Part shown: positions 37,831 to 64,000 of the stretch, in pieces
Position numbering within the stretch: the first letter of the stretch is position 1
Layout: every line of letters begins with the position of its first letter
Assembly (NCBI GenBank): GCA_916613615.1
Contig: OU744727.1
Location: 18,980,093-19,044,092, forward strand
DNA: 64,000 nt
Reading direction: 5' to 3'
Source: Steromphala cineraria
Lineage: Eukaryota > Mollusca > Gastropoda > Trochida > Trochidae
Translations under genes and position numbers: made by a program
The notes under the pieces: generated by a model
Databases searched by the model: none
What the model saw: only the letters and a program-made list of their open reading frames with translations
Told to the model about the DNA's origin: nothing

Positions 37831-38895
37831 TGGCTCTATTTTTCATGTTTAAAGTGATAAATTCATTTAAAGTATCATAACCTTGTCAAAGCATTACTTT
37901 TGAGTTTTGAATCTCTTTCTATATGTATATTTTGAAGACTTAACAAATATGGCTCTCATGTAAATGAAGGATTTTGCCCCAAAAATAATAACACTGGTTA
38001 AGTTTTCTTGTTTATTTCAAACATTCTGACACGGATGTCTTGCTAAAGGCATCATGCTGCATCAGCATATTTAAACACAAAGCTCTTTCAATACCATATC
38101 TTTCTGCTTGCAAATAACAAGCAAATACAATATTTCCAAATTGCGACTGAGACCCGGATAACAAATCTTGCTTCAAAAGTAGCATCATTTAAATGGCTGA
38201 GTTAGTCATGAACAACCATCACAATACAAGGGCATGTCGTCTGATGGGGTATTGAATGAGCTCTTTGAATTCAAATATGCTGATGTTTCAGGAAATGCAA
38301 AGGATGATTCTCATGATACATAGGTCTAACTGCTCGGATGGTTACTGAAAAATACTGAAACATAAATGAAAGCGACTGTTGTTGAATGAGTATTTATGGA
38401 AAATGAAATGATACAGAGGTAACAAAATAATGTAATGTATTCAAGAGTCTCTTCATATGCAAAACAATCTTCCAGTTCCACAAAGTTTCAAAACTGATGG
38501 AACTAGTGTTAATTCTTATGTTCTATCATAGTCTGTCTGATTCACTCTCTGGTTGAAGCAAATGGCAAACCCGTTTTTCTGAACAAATTTCATTAAAACA
38601 ATGGTTGAGAAGTCAAAAGTGAAATAGAATGAACACATGAAATCAGAATATGATATAATTACACATTCACACTGCTATAAAAGAAACATACTTATTTCTA
38701 CTGAACACAATGGATACCAATGTAATATGATGGTCTCAAGGTTTCAAGTTACATCAGAACTCATAATGTAACGATTACAAACAGCACTCATTTAATCAAT
38801 ACAATCCCCATTTCCTAACCTAATAAATTAATTCTAACCAGTTCACTTATTTATAAGTCTATGATAGTCAGTACATTATGGTAAAATCCCTCCAG

Positions 38896-38976
38896 CCTCC
38901 GGTTACCCTGCAGGAAGACGACCTCCAGATGTACCAGGCTGTCCCAGTAGAGGGCTTCTACACCCTCTACAATTGA
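38896..38976 (+). other. Coding-like GC-rich island, possible terminal exon of unknown gene
   Basis: After a CTCCAG acceptor-like site, a plus-strand frame encodes 26 residues (starting PPVTLQEDDLQMYQAVPVEG) and ends in TGA (38974-38976), with AATAAA eight bases later (38984-38989). Composition and codon choice differ sharply from the AT-rich surroundings. The minus strand also has an open frame here (...EALYWDSLVHLEVVFLQG), with an acceptor-like tag at one end, so the strand is uncertain. I recognise neither peptide and found no partner exons. Confidence 0.3.
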
Positions 38977-40373
38977 AATGACTAATAAACTTTGTGTGCA
39001 ATCATATTACCATTGACATAATATTACGGTATCTAGACCACTTCTCTCTGTAATCTCCTATGGAAGAATAAAATATATATAGCTTTTATTGGAATGATTT
39101 TTTAGCACTTTCAAAATCATATTTGAAAAAGAAGTATTTATTTGAAGCTCTTACAAAAGTACTAACAAAACATACAAAAGATAACTAACTTCTTAATTGA
39201 GCACCAACTTCTCATAAAAACCTTATCTCACACCTTTTAATATTTAACCGTTAAAAACTCTAAATAATCAAGTGTAAACCATGCTTTTATAATATTATCC
39301 TCTCTGATGAGTAAACTAAATGTTACAGAGAAATTATGATCTCGTAACAATAACATACTGATTTACAGCAAAATTAGTTATTTAAAACACAAATCTAGCC
39401 AAAAATGAAGGTTAAAAAAAAATATATAAATGAAAAACATCACCATAATATTTAAATATATTTGAAAAAACAAATCAATTACACGCCACACATGAAAGAT
39501 TTAGGCCTTGGATATGACAGGCAAACATGATTCTTGATTAATACGCGTCAACTTTCCGAGCAAGGCCCACGCATCCACTGAGGGTTCTCTCATACCTTGC
39601 CTTAATTCTAATACTAATCTGGTTTTGCAAAGTTTTGTAACCAAGAATTCGATTGGACAATGGAATCCCTTGTCTTAGGCATGGAATCAATTACCAGTAT
39701 ATGTTCTTCTTCAAGGCACAAAAAGAGCCTGTCACTAGACAAGTATTAGTTTGCCAAGCACGGAAAGTTGAGAAAATGTTGGTTATATAACATTATAAGA
39801 CAATTGCACAACGATTTGGACAAAGTTGAACTGGATTTTCATCATGATGAACTAAACTAAATTTAATCAAAGTTATTTTGTAGCTGACTCGAAAAAAGTT
39901 CATATCTAACTGAAAACAAACAAGGCAAGTTTCAAGCAATGTTAAATCAATGTTTCAATAACTTCTTTGAGAGGCATTATTCCATATATTCCTCAGCATT
40001 AATGTTTCAAAAATTTCTTATTCATATTACTCATTATTATAGTTGCTTAAGAATAATATTTTCTTGAAGTTACCTCTTTTGAACATAACCCCTTGATTCA
40101 AACAGAGCTGAATAACATGTATTATGAAAAATCCTCATTATTTTCTTTTCTTAAAAACCTTAATGGCTCAAAAAAGTGAATGTTTTTGACAATATTATCT
40201 TATCATATAGAAAAATTTCTATTTCTATTTAACTTTTAATTCTATTTTTGAGTTATCCTCGTATTTTGTGCACGTCACAGATTTAGCACTAGTTTGTTCT
40301 GCACATTTGAAAGTTTGTATATATATCTTGTATATGAAGCTTCATATGTGCACACGTGAGTCTGTCAATCTGT

Positions 40374-53366
<12,993 letters not shown>

Positions 53367-55181
53367 TCTGGTGGAATTTAAGAATGGACCCGTAACCTCA
53401 ACTTCGTCAACAACTTGCATCAAGGTTCCCGGCAGACGAAATTGTGGAAATTGGGATTAGTTTAAAAAGAAACGAAAACGGAATCAATTTAATAATAATG
53501 ACGTTTGTTTTCTTTTGACGCTACAGAGCAGAAGCTAAAAGATTACTTATCCAGATCAGTGATTTGAATCAATGAAAGAAATGTCATTGCAACATCAATT
53601 TGAAAAAAACCAAAAACAAACATTATACAGACAGAATAATCGACGGTGATGAAATTCATCATCATTTAAAAAAAATAAATTCATAGCCGACAAAGTGAAC
53701 ATTTTCAATTTATAGAGAGCTTAACAATGGCAAAGACTACGTGTATTACTTTGATGCACCAACAGAAAATTATAAAGGCTGTACCTCAACCATACACTGA
53801 GATACTGAGATTAAACATATACCACAAGTAAACTATATCGATAAACATGTTATGGAGATATATGATTATATATGAATACTACACTCCAAGTGTAGGAAGG
53901 AACCTCAAATTTTCGTATTGACAAAAACAAAATTTTGGTGAGTTATCATGCAGTTATGATGAAAACTATCATCTGAACAGAGATTCATGTAACATTTTAA
54001 ATTTGTGTTTCATACGTCATATCTAAACAATTTATTAACCAAATAACAACTCCGTCTCTTTTTTATTGCCAATAATCATATTTAAACAGAATGTTAGTTT
54101 AAGGTTTCTTTAACTCATCCCTTTGGCATTGAAGGCAAAATATACATAATTTCCCAAGCTGCCCGGTCTCTTTACTGTACTGTAGTGTACTTTTCCTGTC
54201 ACGTGTTCGTTTATTCCAAGGAAAGAGACCAGCTAATTAATAAGTGGCAAAATCAGTGGTCAAAAGTCCAGTAAGAAAAAGCATAGATAAATCAATTAAC
54301 ATTTTATCTAAACAATGACCACCAGTAAATATAAAGACTCCTAATCATCTAACAACTTCGAAATGTCTCCCAATGAGTGGCTAGCATGATTACACTGTAA
54401 CACTAAGAATGACTGACATACATTTTACACGCAGGCAATATACATTTACATTTTGAAAATATATCAAATGGACAGGAGAATAAAACGAATAGTTAGAAAG
54501 TTAGAAAAATGTGATAATATTTACAAACATGGACATGATAACTGGGTTATGAAATAAACACATTTTGATTAGGTGATGGAAAATAAATTCATTTTGATTC
54601 CCTTCTATCAAATGATTTTTCTTTACAACTTTTTAATGTTATATAAATAAGAGTTACATTTCTTGAGATATCAATGGGAGATTTTATAAATATAAAATTG
54701 ATAGTATTACCAATTATAATATATGTAGGTAATAGTCCAGAAGAGCAACCTCTTGACGAAACTCTGTTATTTTTAAAACGCAAGCTTTTTTACAAAAAGA
54801 GCAAACAAAATCTTTATTACTTTTCGTGTAGATTGCTTTTACTCTAAATGATAAGACATAAGATTGATAACATAAATTGTGATCTAACTCCTGTTTTCGT
54901 TGGAGAGTTCCACTTTTATGAAGCACTCTTTTAATTATGTTTTCGTACACAAGTAAATTTATGATGTTAAAAAAGCGGAGATAATGTCATGATTTCAAGG
55001 AATAAACCAAAGAGATATATCTGATTAAATATACAGTCAAATAAAAATCTTTTCTGAAAACACAATTACGACATCTTGTTTACGGCAAAGTGATTTGCGC
55101 ATGCATACCGGAAGTGAGCTGAGAGTTAGAAAATTTTGTTGTGTGGAACCAAGCAAACAAAAACTATTGTCCATCACTGAA
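53367..55181. other. Divergent promoter region of PRPS and UBE2K
   Basis: 1.8 kb separates the two start codons, which point away from each other. Apart from the sites at 55096-55116 it is AT-rich with no exon-like segment. A PRPS 5' non-coding exon could lie here but is not identified. Confidence 0.6.
55096..55116 (+). promoter_or_regulatory. NRF1-like and ETS-like sites upstream of UBE2K
   Basis: TGCGCATGCA (55096-55105), close to the palindromic NRF1 consensus, is followed by CCGGAAGTG (55108-55116), a canonical ETS site, 66 bp before the UBE2K ATG. This pair is typical of TATA-less housekeeping promoters. Confidence 0.6.
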
Positions 55182-63872
<8,691 letters not shown>

Positions 63873-64000
63873 TGTGTAGACAGAGTCTCGCTGCATCCTC
63901 TACATTATGACTGAATGTGGGCACGTGATTGGACCTTGCTTAGCAAAATCATGGACAGTGATCGCATGGGACAAATTGACTGGGTACTCGCTCACTGACT
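63873..64000 (+). other. UBE2K 3' UTR start
   Basis: Sequence directly after the UBE2K stop. No poly(A) signal is seen before the window ends. Confidence 0.5.

Larger units (their letters stand above)
33220..40373. other. Gene-poor region between the ILK and PRPS 3' ends
   Basis: Converging 3' ends of ILK (plus) and PRPS (minus). It contains both 3' UTRs, a TTAA MITE (34942-35304), a composite repeat (36186-37830) and a coding-like island (38896-38976). An AATAAA for the plus strand near 35845 is a possible ILK poly(A) signal. Otherwise it is AT-rich sequence with no recognised gene. Confidence 0.6.

Overview
The window is AT-rich animal nuclear DNA. It carries five conserved, intron-rich protein-coding genes set among many non-autonomous transposons. 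Long introns with GT-AG junctions, repeats tipped by CGGACGGACAGACAGA tracts, and dense MITE/SINE content suggest a mollusc, most likely a bivalve. That taxonomic call is inference. No prokaryotic gene, CRISPR array, rRNA or stand-alone tRNA gene was found.

Layout from left to right. (1) ETFDH, minus strand, 5' portion only: ten coding exons encode the first 364 residues, and the rest lies off the left edge. (2) RRP8, minus strand, six coding exons, 657 residues, with a very large Lys-rich exon 2. (3) A 3.5-kb transposon-like element at 16586-20081 with long ACGTTG/ACGTCG-rich terminal inverted repeats; it encloses what looks like a spliced minus-strand transcript and a promoter. (4) ILK, plus strand, twelve coding exons, 450 residues, plus a duplicated exon 10 that ends in a stop. 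(5) A 7-kb gene-poor stretch with repeats and one coding-like island. (6) PRPS, minus strand, 318 residues, with two complete alternative last coding exons and possibly a third. (7) UBE2K, plus strand, six exons, 204 residues, head-to-head with PRPS across about 1.8 kb.

The genes are housekeeping genes with no obvious shared pathway: mitochondrial electron transfer (ETFDH), rRNA processing and silencing (RRP8), integrin adhesion (ILK), PRPP synthesis for nucleotides (PRPS) and ubiquitin conjugation (UBE2K). The most notable features are changes to gene architecture. PRPS has duplicated terminal exons with six substitutions in the last 30 residues, and a relic duplicate of the start of its exon 4. 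ILK has a potential truncated isoform and a duplicated 3' splice site. UBE2K has a duplicated 5' splice site. A pair of roughly 4-kb inverted repeat copies, one in a PRPS intron and one in a UBE2K intron, flanks the promoter halves of both genes.

All exon boundaries were read by eye from splice motifs, frame continuity and remembered family conservation. No alignment or transcript data were available.
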